Shown: in pieces, positions 45,350-54,672 of the stretch | Layout of the letters: the number at the start of each line of letters is the position of its first letter | Numbering within the stretch: the first letter of the stretch is position 1 | NCBI GenBank assembly: GCA_022841915.1 | Contig: JALHQN010000012.1 | Location: forward strand, 62,001 to 126,000 | Length of the DNA stretch: 64,000 bases | Source of the DNA: Burkholderiales bacterium | GTDB taxonomy: Bacteria; Pseudomonadota; Gammaproteobacteria; Burkholderiales; WYBJ01 | Direction of reading: 5' to 3' | The notes under the pieces: model-generated | What the model saw: the letters and a program-made list of their open reading frames with translations, nothing else | The model's database searches: none | What the model was told of the DNA's origin: nothing | Translations under genes and position numbers: made by a program

Positions 45350-46705
45350 CTAGCGCATGCCCGGCAGCATGCCGCGCATGTTGCGCATCATTTTGGCCAT
45401 GCCCCCCTTGGCCATCATCTTCATCAGCTTCTGCGCCTGCTCGAACTGGTTCAGCAGGCGATTGACCTCCTGCACCGTCACACCCGCGCCCGTGGCGATC
45501 CGCCGCTTGCGCGACGCCTTGATGAGCTCGGGCTTGGCCCGTTCCTGCGGCGTCATCGAATTGATGATGCCCTCTAGACGGCGCACGGCGCTTTCGTCCA
45601 TCTGCGCGCCCTGAGCGGCTTGGGCAAACTGGGCCGGGAGCTTGTCCATGAGCGAGCTCATGCCTCCCATCTTGCGCATCTGCCCGATCTGGGACTTGAA
45701 GTCTTCCAGATCGAACCCTTTGCCGCTCTTGACCTTCTTTGCGAACTTCTCCGCCTCGTCCCGATCGACGGTACGGTGCGCCTCCTCCACCAGCGAGAGC
45801 ACATCGCCCATGCCCAGTATCCGGGATGCCATCCGGTCAGGATGAAAGGCCTCGATACCGTTGAGCTTTTCGCCGACGCCGGCGAACTTGATCGGCTTGC
45901 CCGTAATCTGCCGCACCGACAACGCCGCGCCGCCGCGTGCATCGCCATCGAGCTTGGTCAGGATCACACCGGTAAGCGGCAATGCCTCGGAGAAGGCCTT
46001 CGCCGTATTGATCGCGTCCTGTCCCTGCATGGAGTCCACCACGAACAGGGTTTCGATCGGATTGAGCGCCGCATGCAGCGCGCGAATCTCGTCCATCATC
46101 GCCTGATCGATCGTTAGACGCCCGGCGGTATCGACGATGAGAACGTCGTGAAAGTGAGTCTTGGCAAAGCCCAAGGCGCCCCGGGCGATCGTCAACGGAT
46201 CTTTACTGTCGGCCGCCTCGTAGAAGTCGGCACCGACCTGCTGCGCTAGCAGGCGCAACTGCTCGATGGCGGCAGGGCGGTAGACGTCCGCGCTCGCGAG
46301 CAGCACCTTCTTGCGCATCTGCTCTTTGAGCAAACGCGCCAGCTTGCCGCTCGAAGTGGTCTTGCCCGAACCCTGCAAGCCCGCCATCAAGATGATCGCG
46401 GGTGGCTGAACGGAGAAATTCAAAGCCGAGGCGCCCTCGGAGCCCCCCATCAGCTCGACGAGTTCGCGATAGACGACGCCAACGACCGCCTGGCCGGGCG
46501 TCAAGCTGGTGAGGACATCCTGACCCAAAGCCTTCTCGCGCACTCGACCGATGAAGTCGCGCACCACCGGCAAGGCAACGTCGGCTTCCAGCAAAGCCAT
46601 GCGAACCTCGCGCATGGCGTCTTGAATGTTGGATTCGGTCAGGCGCGCCTCGCCGCGCAAGGTCTTGAGCACCCCGGCGAGTCGGTTGGTCAATGTATCA
46701 AACAT
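45350..46705 (-). CDS. ffh: Signal recognition particle protein Ffh
   Basis: 451 residues from ATG 46705 (MFDTLTNRLAGVLKTLRGEA). Domain order is the N helical bundle (1-85), G domain (~90-295: P-loop GLQGSGKTTSSGKLA, DTAGRLT, TKLDGDARGGAAL) and the Met-rich M domain (~330-451: KMMAKGGMAKMMRNMRGMLP) that binds 4.5S RNA and signal sequences. It carries inner-membrane proteins to SecYEG with FtsY. A longer in-frame start exists but lacks family sequence. Divergent from the CcsA-like gene. Confidence 0.97.
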   Translation of the reverse strand: MFDTLTNRLAGVLKTLRGEARLTESNIQDAMREVRMALLEADVALPVVRDFIGRVREKALGQDVLTSLTPGQAVVGVVYRELVELMGGSEGASALNFSVQPPAIILMAGLQGSGKTTSSGKLARLLKEQMRKKVLLASADVYRPAAIEQLRLLAQQVGADFYEAADSKDPLTIARGALGFAKTHFHDVLIVDTAGRLTIDQAMMDEIRALHAALNPIETLFVVDSMQGQDAINTAKAFSEALPLTGVILTKLDGDARGGAALSVRQITGKPIKFAGVGEKLNGIEAFHPDRMASRILGMGDVLSLVEEAHRTVDRDEAEKFAKKVKSGKGFDLEDFKSQIGQMRKMGGMSSLMDKLPAQFAQAAQGAQMDESAVRRLEGIINSMTPQERAKPELIKASRKRRIATGAGVTVQEVNRLLNQFEQAQKLMKMMAKGGMAKMMRNMRGMLPGMR

Positions 46706-46840
46706 GCTCGTGGACGCTGTTAGAGGGTATGGGAGCCGTATAATTGGCCGCGTAGCCAGCACGCACGCGGCCCGCAACACACGATCTGTGGCGCGAATAC
46801 GTCGACCGCGCGACAGACACCACGACTTGAAAACTCATCG

Positions 46841-47674
46841 ATGGACGCATTGATTGTAGCCTACCTGGCCACAGCGCTCCTCTACGCTGCGCTTGCGGTG
46901 CACTTCTGGCGTACGCGCTGGGCGCCCGCGCGCCAGGCGCGGCCGGAACCGGCACGCAACCGCTGGGAACGAGGCGCGGTGTTGATCCCTCTCATCCTGC
47001 ACGCGGTGCTTCTGTACCGCAGCGTGTTTTCCGGCGAGCAACTCACGCTCGGAATCGGTATCGCCGCATCGCTTATCGTATGGCTTTCAGTGCTGATCTA
47101 TTGGCTAGGCAGCTTCGTCCATCGCGTCGAAGGTTTGCAGGCAGTGGTGATGCCTGCCGCCGCACTGGGTTGTCTGCTTCCCTGGCTGATCCCGGCCGCG
47201 CGCCCCTTGCCGAACACCGAGTTGCTGGCGTTCAAGGCGCATTTGCTGGTATCGATGCTGGCTTACAGCTTCTTTACCATCGCTTCGTTGCACGTGCTGC
47301 TGATGACCTTGCTCGAAAAGCGGCTGCATGTCGGGCAGCTTCGTTCGGGGCTCACCGCGCTGCCACCACTCCTGACCATGGAGCGCATCCTGTTCCAGTT
47401 GATCGGCGTCGGCTTCGTGTTGCTCACGCTGAGCCTGGGATCAGGCATTGTTTTTTCAGAGGAAATGTTCGGTCGTCCGCTCGATCTCAACCACAAGACG
47501 GTGTTCGGCATGCTGTCCTGGGGTATTTTCGGCGCACTGCTCTTGGGCCGTCGTCGCTACGGGTGGCGCGGACGTGTCGCGATGCGCTGGACGCTAAGCG
47601 GCTTCCTGATGCTCGTGCTGGCTTACTTCGGTAGCCGGATCGTCATGGATTTCGTTCTGCACCGCGCGGCTTGA
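46841..47674 (+). CDS. CcsA/YpjD-type cytochrome c assembly-like membrane protein
   Basis: 277 residues with about eight membrane helices. The tract LAYSFFTIASLHVLLMTLLE and the later GSGIVFSEEMFGRPLDLNHK, VFGMLSWGIFGALLLGRRRY match the CcmC/CcsA haem-handling family, where conserved His residues coordinate haem. Free-standing YpjD/CorE-like members next to ffh and a CorC-type gene are common in beta- and gammaproteobacteria. Their exact role is unsettled. It lies upstream of the CBS transporter in the same direction. Confidence 0.9.
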   Translation: MDALIVAYLATALLYAALAVHFWRTRWAPARQARPEPARNRWERGAVLIPLILHAVLLYRSVFSGEQLTLGIGIAASLIVWLSVLIYWLGSFVHRVEGLQAVVMPAAALGCLLPWLIPAARPLPNTELLAFKAHLLVSMLAYSFFTIASLHVLLMTLLEKRLHVGQLRSGLTALPPLLTMERILFQLIGVGFVLLTLSLGSGIVFSEEMFGRPLDLNHKTVFGMLSWGIFGALLLGRRRYGWRGRVAMRWTLSGFLMLVLAYFGSRIVMDFVLHRAA

Positions 47675-47732
47675 CGCTCCCCAGCCAGGTCCGGATACTG
47701 AATCCCTCCTCAGCAGCACACGCAAGTATTTT

Positions 47733-49037
47733 TTGGAAAACCTGTCCGTAAGCACGATCGTTCTATCGCTGATCGTGCTCCTCGTCCTTTCCGCCTTCTT
47801 CTCGATCTCCGAGACGAGCATGATGGCGCTCAACCGCTATCGTCTCAAGCACCTCGTTGAAACCGGCAATCGGGGCGCGCGGCTCACGCACGCGTTGCTC
47901 GCCCAGACCGACCGGCTGCTCAGCGTAATTCTGATCTGCAACAACCTCGTCAACGCGGCTGCGGCAACATTGACAGCCGTCGCCACCGTGCAGTTGTTCG
48001 GAGAAAACGAGTACGCACTGGCAGCTGGCACAGCAACGATCACGTTCCTGCTCGTGGTTTTTTGCGAGATCACGCCGAAAGTAATTGGCGCCACTCACCC
48101 GGAAAAAATCGCGTTTCCCCTCGCCTATATCCTGACCCCACTGCTCAAACTTGGGTACCCGCTCGTATGGTTCACCAATCTGTTTGTGCGTGTACTGCTT
48201 CGGACGCTGGGCTTTCCCGATCGAATGGCCCAGCAGGAAACACAATTAAGCCTGCCCGAACTACGCACACTCGTCCTTGAAGCGAGCCACTTCATTCCGC
48301 AAAAGCACCAGAGCATCCTGCTCAACCTCTTCGAGCTCGAGAAGATCACCGTGGACGACGTCATGACCCCACGCAATCAACTCGAGGCCATCAACTTGAA
48401 TGCCTCCCCGGAGGAGACGCGACGGCAAATCGCCACCTGCTATCACACGCGACTGCCGGTTTACCGCGATCAGATGGACGAGATCGTCGGCGTGCTCCAC
48501 ATCCGATCGATCCTCAATTTGAGCAAGAAAATCGACCAGCTGCGCCCCGAAGATCTGACCGCGATTTTGCAAGAACCCTACTTCATCCCTGCGGGAACAC
48601 CGCTCCTCACGCAATTGCAGCATTTCCAGGAGAATCACGATCGACTAGGTCTCGTCGTCGACGAGTATGGCGAACTGATGGGGCTGGTGACCATCGACGA
48701 CATCCTGGAAGAAATGATCGGCGAGTTCACCACGCATTCCCGTCTGACATCCGGCGTGATCCATCGGCAGCCGGACGGCAGTGCGCTGGTAGAAGGTAGC
48801 TTGCCCCTGCGTGAACTGAACCGCAAATTGCACCTTAACTTTCCGCTCGATGGCCCGAAGACACTGAACGGCCTCATCCTCGAACAGCTCCAGGACATCC
48901 CGGAACCGGGCACCACCATCCTGGTTGGAGACTATGCCCTGGAGATCGTCCAGACGCAGGAAAAGGTCGTAAAATCGGTGCGTATCTATCCGCACCAAAA
49001 GGAAAATGAGGTATTGAATAACGCCGATAAGCCATAA
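47733..49037 (+). CDS. HlyC/CorC family CNNM-CBS transporter
   Basis: 434 residues from TTG 47733. No good Shine-Dalgarno sequence is visible, so the start is uncertain. The N-terminal CNNM membrane domain has VLLVLSAFFSISETSMMALN and helices to about residue 190. Two CBS domains follow (VDDVMTPRNQLEAINLNAS, PAGTPLLTQLQHFQENHD and GLVTIDDILEEMIGEF) and a C-terminal CorC/HlyC FAD-like domain (~350-425). Such proteins are linked to Mg2+/Co2+ efflux or tolerance. Downstream by 68 bases is pilC. Confidence 0.92.
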   Translation: MENLSVSTIVLSLIVLLVLSAFFSISETSMMALNRYRLKHLVETGNRGARLTHALLAQTDRLLSVILICNNLVNAAAATLTAVATVQLFGENEYALAAGTATITFLLVVFCEITPKVIGATHPEKIAFPLAYILTPLLKLGYPLVWFTNLFVRVLLRTLGFPDRMAQQETQLSLPELRTLVLEASHFIPQKHQSILLNLFELEKITVDDVMTPRNQLEAINLNASPEETRRQIATCYHTRLPVYRDQMDEIVGVLHIRSILNLSKKIDQLRPEDLTAILQEPYFIPAGTPLLTQLQHFQENHDRLGLVVDEYGELMGLVTIDDILEEMIGEFTTHSRLTSGVIHRQPDGSALVEGSLPLRELNRKLHLNFPLDGPKTLNGLILEQLQDIPEPGTTILVGDYALEIVQTQEKVVKSVRIYPHQKENEVLNNADKP

Positions 49038-49105
49038 CTGCTCGGCTTTACAAACGCGCCTTTGGCAGGGCATTATCGACGGCACAAGGAAAGTAGGGAG
49101 TAGCT

Positions 49106-50335
49106 ATGGCTACAGCAGCGGCCGCGGCACCGAGAAAGGAAGTCCGAGAATCGACTTTCTCCTGGGTCGGTCAGGACAAGTCCGGCAAGACCGTACGCGG
49201 AGAAATGCGCGCTGGGGGAGAAGCCCAGGTCACCGCAACTTTGCGCCGTCAGGGCGTCAAGGTGGTGAAAGTACGCAAGCAATCGCTGCGACGCGGCGGC
49301 ACGATCACGGAGAAGGACATCACCTTCTTCACCCGGCAGCTGGCGACCATGATGAAGTCCGGCGTGCCGCTGCTCCAGGCCTTCGACATCGTCGGTAAGG
49401 GCCACTCCAATCCGGCGGTACAGCGCCTGCTGGTCGACGTGAAGACCGAAGTGGAAACCGGGTCGAGCCTCAAGCAGGCGTTCGCCAAGCACCCGCTGCA
49501 CTTCGACGCTCTGTTCGTGAACCTGGTGGGTGCGGGCGAGCAGGCCGGTATCCTGGACACCGTGCTCGATCGCCTGGCCACTTACAAAGAAAAAATCCTC
49601 GCCATCAAGAACAAGATCAAGTCCGCCTTGTTCTATCCGATCGCGGTTATCGTGGTCGCGATCATCATCACGGCGGTCATCATGATCTTCGTGATCCCGG
49701 CCTTCAAGAACGTGTTCGCGAGCTTCGGCGCCGACCTCCCTGGTCCGACGCTGGTCGTGATGGCCATATCTGATTTCTTCGTCGAATACTGGTTCGTGAT
49801 GGCTGCAGGCATCGGCGGCGCCATCTGGGCTTTCTTTTGGACCTGGAAACGATCGACGAAGATGCAAATCGTGATGGACCGTATTTTCCTGCGGATTCCC
49901 ATTTTCGGCGAACTGATCCGCAAGAGCGCCATTGCGCGATGGACTCGCACACTAGCGACGATGTTCGCCGCGGGCGTTCCGCTGGTCGAGGCGCTCGACT
50001 CGGTAGCCGGTGCAGCCGGCAATTACGAGTACTACGCAGCGACCAAGAAGATCCAGACGGAAATCTCTACCGGCACGAGCCTTACAGTGGCCATGCAAAA
50101 CGCCGAAGTTTTCCCCAACATGGTCGTGCAAATGGTATCGATCGGCGAGGAGGCCGGCTCTTTGGATGCGATGTTGTCCAAAGTCGCGGACTTTTTCGAG
50201 GCTGAAGTGGACGATGCGGTCGATGCGCTGCAGAGCCTGATGGAACCGATCATCATGGTGGTCCTCGGCACCTTGATCGGCGGCATGGTCGTCGCCATGT
50301 ACCTGCCGATCTTCAAGATGGGCCAAGTCGTCTAG
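49106..50335 (+). CDS. pilC: Type IV pilus inner-membrane platform protein PilC
   Basis: 409 residues from ATG 49106 after AGGGAG. Two T2SF (GspF) domains of ~125 residues are visible, at ~75-200 (FFTRQLATMMKSGVPLLQAF, GEQAGILDTVLDRLA) and ~275-400 (RTLATMFAAGVPLVEALDSV, GEEAGSLDAMLSKVADF), each followed by membrane helices. PilC couples the PilB/PilT motor ATPases to pilin assembly. pilB, usually immediately upstream, is absent, and a CorC-like gene takes its place. pilD follows after 87 bases. Confidence 0.96.
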   Translation: MATAAAAAPRKEVRESTFSWVGQDKSGKTVRGEMRAGGEAQVTATLRRQGVKVVKVRKQSLRRGGTITEKDITFFTRQLATMMKSGVPLLQAFDIVGKGHSNPAVQRLLVDVKTEVETGSSLKQAFAKHPLHFDALFVNLVGAGEQAGILDTVLDRLATYKEKILAIKNKIKSALFYPIAVIVVAIIITAVIMIFVIPAFKNVFASFGADLPGPTLVVMAISDFFVEYWFVMAAGIGGAIWAFFWTWKRSTKMQIVMDRIFLRIPIFGELIRKSAIARWTRTLATMFAAGVPLVEALDSVAGAAGNYEYYAATKKIQTEISTGTSLTVAMQNAEVFPNMVVQMVSIGEEAGSLDAMLSKVADFFEAEVDDAVDALQSLMEPIIMVVLGTLIGGMVVAMYLPIFKMGQVV

Positions 50336-50422
50336 GCGCGCAATGCGGGGGTTTCCCGTTGCTGGCGATGCCGGCGACGGGGCGTCCCGGCGAGCCCCCC
50401 GGCCAATCGCGTTCACGCCACC

Positions 50423-51292
50423 ATGGATTCCCTGCTCGCCTACCTTGCATCGAACACGACCGCGTTCGTCGCGCTGTGTGCTGTTCTGGGGCTGATCGTC
50501 GGCAGCTTTCTCAACGTCGTCATCCACCGTCTGCCGAAGATGCTGGAACGTCAATGGCAGCAGGAATGCGCGGAGTTGCAGGGGCACCCGCCTGCAGAAG
50601 CGACTCCCTACAACCTGTTCGTGCCCCGATCGGCCTGCCCGACGTGCAATCACCACATCCCGCCACTGCAAAACATTCCGGTGCTGAGCTATCTGCAATT
50701 GCGCGGCAAATGCTCGTCCTGCGGCGTCCGCATCCCCAAGCGCTACCCTTTGGTGGAAGCGCTCACGGGCACGCTGTCAGCCTACGTTGCGATCCATTTC
50801 GGTTTTACCGGGACCACACTGGCCGCCCTCATCTTCGTATGGTTCATGATTGCCTTGGCCTTCATCGATCTCGATACTTTTTTTCTGCCAGACTGTCTGA
50901 CCTTACCCTTGATCTGGCTCGGACTGCTCGCCCAGATTGCCGGTCTGTTCCCGCAGGTGGGGCTGGAAACAGCGGTCATCGGCGCTGTCGCGGGATACCT
51001 CGCCCTATGGAGTGTTTTCTGGTTGTTCAAGCTCGCGACAGGCAAGGAAGGCATGGGGTACGGAGATTTCAAGCTGCTAGCGGCAATCGGCGCCTGGCTC
51101 GGCTGGAATATGCTGCCCCTGGTGATCCTCGCGTCTTCTCTTGTCGGCGCAGTCGTCGGAATCGGGCTCATCATCGCCCGGCGTCAGGGGCGCGATATGC
51201 CCATACCTTTCGGACCTTACCTGGTCGTCGCCGGACTGATTGCCTTGTTCTGGGGTCGGGCGCTGACCGATCACTACCTCGACCTTTTCTGA
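50423..51292 (+). CDS. pilD: Prepilin peptidase/N-methyltransferase PilD
   Basis: 289 residues. The cytoplasmic loop has two CxxC pairs (SACPTCNHHI and GKCSSCGVRI) that bind zinc. The aspartyl protease residues are in FIDLDTFFLPD and MGYGDFKLLAAIG, the GxGD motif. Eight membrane helices are expected. It cleaves and N-methylates type IV pilins and type II secretion pseudopilins. The TGA stop overlaps an ATG (TGATG), exactly the coupling expected for a following gene, yet coaE, the usual follower, is missing. Confidence 0.96.
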   Translation: MDSLLAYLASNTTAFVALCAVLGLIVGSFLNVVIHRLPKMLERQWQQECAELQGHPPAEATPYNLFVPRSACPTCNHHIPPLQNIPVLSYLQLRGKCSSCGVRIPKRYPLVEALTGTLSAYVAIHFGFTGTTLAALIFVWFMIALAFIDLDTFFLPDCLTLPLIWLGLLAQIAGLFPQVGLETAVIGAVAGYLALWSVFWLFKLATGKEGMGYGDFKLLAAIGAWLGWNMLPLVILASSLVGAVVGIGLIIARRQGRDMPIPFGPYLVVAGLIALFWGRALTDHYLDLF

Positions 51293-51492
51293 TGAGCGAA
51301 TCCTCTCCTAGGCGAAGCGCGTACGAGCGCCCCGAAAGGTCGGAGGGAACGCTTTATTTTTTTATGTCGTTGAACCATACTAGTCGTGGGCAGATGGCAA
51401 CCCGCAATATTGGAGCGCCCCGGCGCGCTCCCGATCCAGGCAAATTCATTCGGACGGAATCGTGCCGTCTCCAGCCAACTCCACTCTCATAG
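51292..51492 (+). CDS. Doubtful 66-aa frame coupled to pilD (site usually held by coaE)
   Basis: ATG 51292 overlaps the pilD stop as TGATG and the frame stays open for 66 codons (MSESSPRRSAYERPER...), ending inside zapD. It shows no CoaE P-loop or any known motif and is Arg/Ser-rich. A U-rich run (TTTATTTTTTTA) at 51353-51364 after a weak imperfect hairpin suggests transcription may stop here. It may be a scar of a lost coaE, or chance. Confidence 0.25.
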   Translation: MSESSPRRSAYERPERSEGTLYFFMSLNHTSRGQMATRNIGAPRRAPDPGKFIRTESCRLQPTPLS

Positions 51493-52247
51493 CTTACGAG
51501 TACCCGCTGAGCGAGCGCGTACGCACGCTGCTTCGCCTCGAAGACCTTTACCGCAAGGCTTGGTTCTTCACCGCCAAGGCCGAGCCGGTCGAGAATCATG
51601 TCGCGCTGGTTTTGCTGTTCGACATTCTGGAAGTCGCCGGGCGCGCCGACCTGAAGACAGATTTGCTGCAGGAACTGGAACGGCAACGGCATACCCTCGA
51701 GCGCCTGAGAGACAATCCAGCGATCTCCGTCGATCTCCTTGACCAGGTCATTCAGGAAATCGATCAGACTTCGACACGACTGTTTCAGATGTCCGGCAAG
51801 TTCGGCCAGGACTTGCGCGAAAACGAGTGGCTTATGAGCATCAAACAGCGAACCAGCATCCCCGGCGGCGTGTGCGAATTCGACCTGCCCTCGTACCACT
51901 ACTGGCTCAACACCAGCGCAGAGCAGCGGCGCCGCGACATTGAAACCTGGCTGGCCCCTTTCCGGCCGATCCACGATGCCATTACCATCGTATTGCGCCT
52001 ACTTCGCGAAAGCGGCAAGACGAGCGCTCAAATGGCGTCCCAGGGCGTCTTCCAGCAGATGATGGCGGGCCGGGTCGCACAAATGTTGCGCGTGCAGCTG
52101 TCTCGCGAGTTCGCCTGCATCCCAGAGATCAGCGCCAACAAATATGCTCTCAACATTCGATTCATGACCTTGGCGGGTTTGGGCAAAGACAGACCGAGGA
52201 CCTTCGATAAGGACGTCCCGTTCCAGCTCACCTTGTGTAGCCTTTGA
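51462..52247 (+). CDS. zapD: Cell division protein ZapD
   Basis: 261 residues from GTG 51462 with GGACGGA upstream. The family pattern is clear: IAYEYPLSERVRTLLRLEDL, FFDILEVAGRADLK-like LLFDILEVAGRADLKTDLLQ, IPGGVCEFDLPSYHYWLN, and NKYALNIRFM. ZapD crosslinks FtsZ filaments at the division site. It lies between pilD and yacG in the usual cluster, which here lacks coaE. Confidence 0.95.
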   Translation: MPSPANSTLIAYEYPLSERVRTLLRLEDLYRKAWFFTAKAEPVENHVALVLLFDILEVAGRADLKTDLLQELERQRHTLERLRDNPAISVDLLDQVIQEIDQTSTRLFQMSGKFGQDLRENEWLMSIKQRTSIPGGVCEFDLPSYHYWLNTSAEQRRRDIETWLAPFRPIHDAITIVLRLLRESGKTSAQMASQGVFQQMMAGRVAQMLRVQLSREFACIPEISANKYALNIRFMTLAGLGKDRPRTFDKDVPFQLTLCSL

Positions 52248-52487
52248 CCGGACAGCAGAGCACACCTGCGCCGATTGAACGAGGTATGCGCGGCTCGATA
52301 AGTTATTACGGTCGCACTTGCCGTCCTACAGAACGATCCGGCCGCGCCGGTGGCATTTTTCTCCCGGCGCCTTGTCGACGACGCCCAAGCGTGTAGCCGT
52401 CTAAATCGTGCAAGGCACCGCTTGACCAAACGTAGGCCCGATTGCAAGAATCGGGCACATGGCATTTCCCGCAAAGGCGTTTGGCGC

Positions 52488-52688
52488 ATGAGTTCGAATG
52501 GCACGAGAGTCGTTTCCTGCCCTACCTGCGCGAAGCCGGTACGCTGGGAACCTGCCAACCGCTACCGCCCATTCTGTTCGGAACGATGCAAGCTCATCGA
52601 TTTGGGCGAGTGGGCGACGGAAAGTTACCGCATTCCCGACGCCAGCATTCCGGAGGACACCGAACCGGATAAGCCGACGCTCACTTGA
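52488..52688 (+). CDS. yacG: DNA gyrase inhibitor YacG
   Basis: 66 residues from ATG 52488. The zinc site is C-P-T-C at [11 protein letters not shown] and the second pair in [15 protein letters not shown]. The C-terminal acidic tail is typical. In E. coli the protein binds GyrB and inhibits gyrase. The longer frame upstream is not used because family members start near this Met. The 3' end overlaps the convergent Nudix-ThiE gene by eight bases. Confidence 0.93.
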   Translation: MSSNGTRVVSCPTCAKPVRWEPANRYRPFCSERCKLIDLGEWATESYRIPDASIPEDTEPDKPTLT

Positions 52689-53673
52689 GTCGATCGACTG
52701 ACGAGTTTGCGGGCCTCCAGGCGCCGCGCTGCATGGCAATCCCATGTGCGCCGCAAGCCCATGCTCGTTCCAGGTGCTCGAGCGCCATCCCGCCCAGCGC
52801 ATACACAGGAATCGAGCAGCCCTTGATGAGCTGCTCGAACGACCTCCAGCCGAGCGGCTCAGTCCCCGGATGACTCAACGTCGATGTCACCGGTCCCAGC
52901 ACAACGAAGTCGATACCTAGACGACACGCCTGCTCCAGTTCCCAAGCATCATGGCACGAGGCACCCACCAGCGCGAGTGCAGGTCGCTCGTTTAGCGAGC
53001 GCAATTGCCCGGCCTTTAGATGAAGGCCATCAGCCCCCAGGGATTGGGCCAGCTTCGCATCCGCGTTGATGAGCACCCGCGCCCCCTTCGCACGCGCACG
53101 GTTCAATACGGTCGCAGCAAATTCCTGCAGCATCCTCGTATCCAGTTGAGGTTCCCGCACCTGAATCAGCTTGAGCCCCGACTCGAGCGCCTGCTCGATA
53201 TCCTGGATGGCCGTTGCAACGCCAGTCTCGCCCGCGTTAGTGATCCCATAGATTGGCGGCAAACTTAGCGCGGAGAGGATGGGGCCGTTGGCAGGCAACA
53301 TCGGACAAACGTCGATGTGCTCGATCGATTGCCATGACAGCGCTTGATTCTCGCGACCATGAGCTTCACCCGCGAACTCCGTCACGCGGTAGAAGTTGAG
53401 ATCGACCGTGGCATGGGCATACACGTAGCGTCGAGTGATCCAGGGATGAGCCTGTTTCACCTCGATCCCGAGTTCTTCGTGCAGTTCGCGCGCCAGTGCC
53501 GCGGCCGCGGACTCGCCTGGCTCCACCTTGCCGCCAGGAAACTCCCAGTAGCCTTCGTACACCTTGCCTGCGGGGCGTTGTGCAAGAAGAAAGCGTCCGT
53601 CGGCACGATAAATGACAGCAGCAACCACCTGCACGATGCGGCCCGCGTTGCTTTCAGAGACTGCAGCAGCCAA
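52681..53673 (-). CDS. Fusion of Nudix (MutT-like) hydrolase and ThiE-like domain
   Basis: 330 residues. Residues ~12-140 form a Nudix domain with an intact Nudix box ([20 protein letters not shown] followed by ELGI), the MutT/8-oxo-dGTP diphosphatase type. Residues ~145-320 form a TIM-barrel like thiamine-phosphate synthase ([67 protein letters not shown]). This Nudix-ThiE fusion occurs in many beta- and gammaproteobacteria next to zapD-yacG. Whether the second half makes thiamine phosphate is doubtful, since several ThiE substrate residues may be altered. Confidence 0.93.
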   Translation of the reverse strand: MAAAVSESNAGRIVQVVAAVIYRADGRFLLAQRPAGKVYEGYWEFPGGKVEPGESAAAALARELHEELGIEVKQAHPWITRRYVYAHATVDLNFYRVTEFAGEAHGRENQALSWQSIEHIDVCPMLPANGPILSALSLPPIYGITNAGETGVATAIQDIEQALESGLKLIQVREPQLDTRMLQEFAATVLNRARAKGARVLINADAKLAQSLGADGLHLKAGQLRSLNERPALALVGASCHDAWELEQACRLGIDFVVLGPVTSTLSHPGTEPLGWRSFEQLIKGCSIPVYALGGMALEHLERAWACGAHGIAMQRGAWRPANSSVDRLK

Positions 53674-53713
53674 TCGAAAACTCTCCTGGCAGGCGGGCAG
53701 GCAGTCGGGCCGA

Positions 53714-54607
53714 CTACTTGCGCTTCTTCAGTCCGATGCGTCCGACGTAGTCGCGCGCGAACTGCCACGCAACCCGACCGCTTCTGGATCCGCGGGCAAG
53801 CGCCCATTGAATGGCCTCTTGGCGGACTTCGTCGTCGATCTCGGCCTCCGGCGCAAAGTGTTTGACCCAGTGTGCAGCGATGGCCAGGTAATGATCCTGG
53901 TCGAAGGAGTAGAACGAAACCCACAAGCCGAAGCGCTCCGACAGAGAGATCTTCTCCTCCACGGTCTCGCCCGGATGAATTTCTTCCTCGACGTGCCTGT
54001 ACCCAAGATTCTCGTGCATGTACTCGGGCATCAAATGCCGGCGATTCGACGTGGCATAGATCAGGACGTTGTCGCTTGCCGCGGCGATCGATCCGTCGAG
54101 AACGACTTTCAGCGCCTTGTAGCCTGGTTCGTCGGCTTCGAACGACAAGTCGTCGCAGTAGAGAATGAAGCGCTCCGGCCGACCAGCGACCTGTTCCACG
54201 ATCTCCGCGAGGTCGACGAGATCCTGCTTCTCGACTTCGATCAGCCGCAAGCCGCGACCCGCGTACTTGTTCAGCAGAGCCTTCACCATCGAGGATTTGC
54301 CGGTGCCGCGCGCCCCCGTCAGCAAGACGTTGTTCGCAGGTAATCCCTGCACGAACTGTCGGGTGTTTTGCTCCACCAGTTTCTTCTGGGCATCGATACC
54401 GCGCAGATCGTCCAATCGAACCCGATGCGGATGCGTGACGGGTTGCAAATGCCCATGGAGACCGCGCTTGCGCCAACGGAACGCAATACTCTTCTTCCAG
54501 TCGGTCACCGGTGGCGGGGAGGGCAACAACGATTCGAGGCGGCCGAGCAAGCTTTCCGCTCGCGCCAGAAATTCGCTCGCGTCGAGCATCGTCTGTGAGG
54601 TCGTCAT
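53714..54607 (-). CDS. AAA-type ATPase, DUF815 family
   Basis: 297 residues from ATG 54607. Walker A is GARGTGKSSMVKALL near residue 100, Walker B is FILYCDDLSFE, and sensor residues lie in IYATSNRRHLMPEYM. The family is widespread, usually annotated as a predicted ATPase of the AAA+ superfamily, with no settled role. It is encoded between argJ and the Nudix-ThiE gene, all on the minus strand, with short gaps. Confidence 0.93.
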   Translation of the reverse strand: MTTSQTMLDASEFLARAESLLGRLESLLPSPPPVTDWKKSIAFRWRKRGLHGHLQPVTHPHRVRLDDLRGIDAQKKLVEQNTRQFVQGLPANNVLLTGARGTGKSSMVKALLNKYAGRGLRLIEVEKQDLVDLAEIVEQVAGRPERFILYCDDLSFEADEPGYKALKVVLDGSIAAASDNVLIYATSNRRHLMPEYMHENLGYRHVEEEIHPGETVEEKISLSERFGLWVSFYSFDQDHYLAIAAHWVKHFAPEAEIDDEVRQEAIQWALARGSRSGRVAWQFARDYVGRIGLKKRK

Positions 54608-54672
54608 GCTTGGGGATATAGTTGAATCGAAAGCTCGCAGCGCAGATGCGCCGTCAAGTAAAAAGCCGAAGC

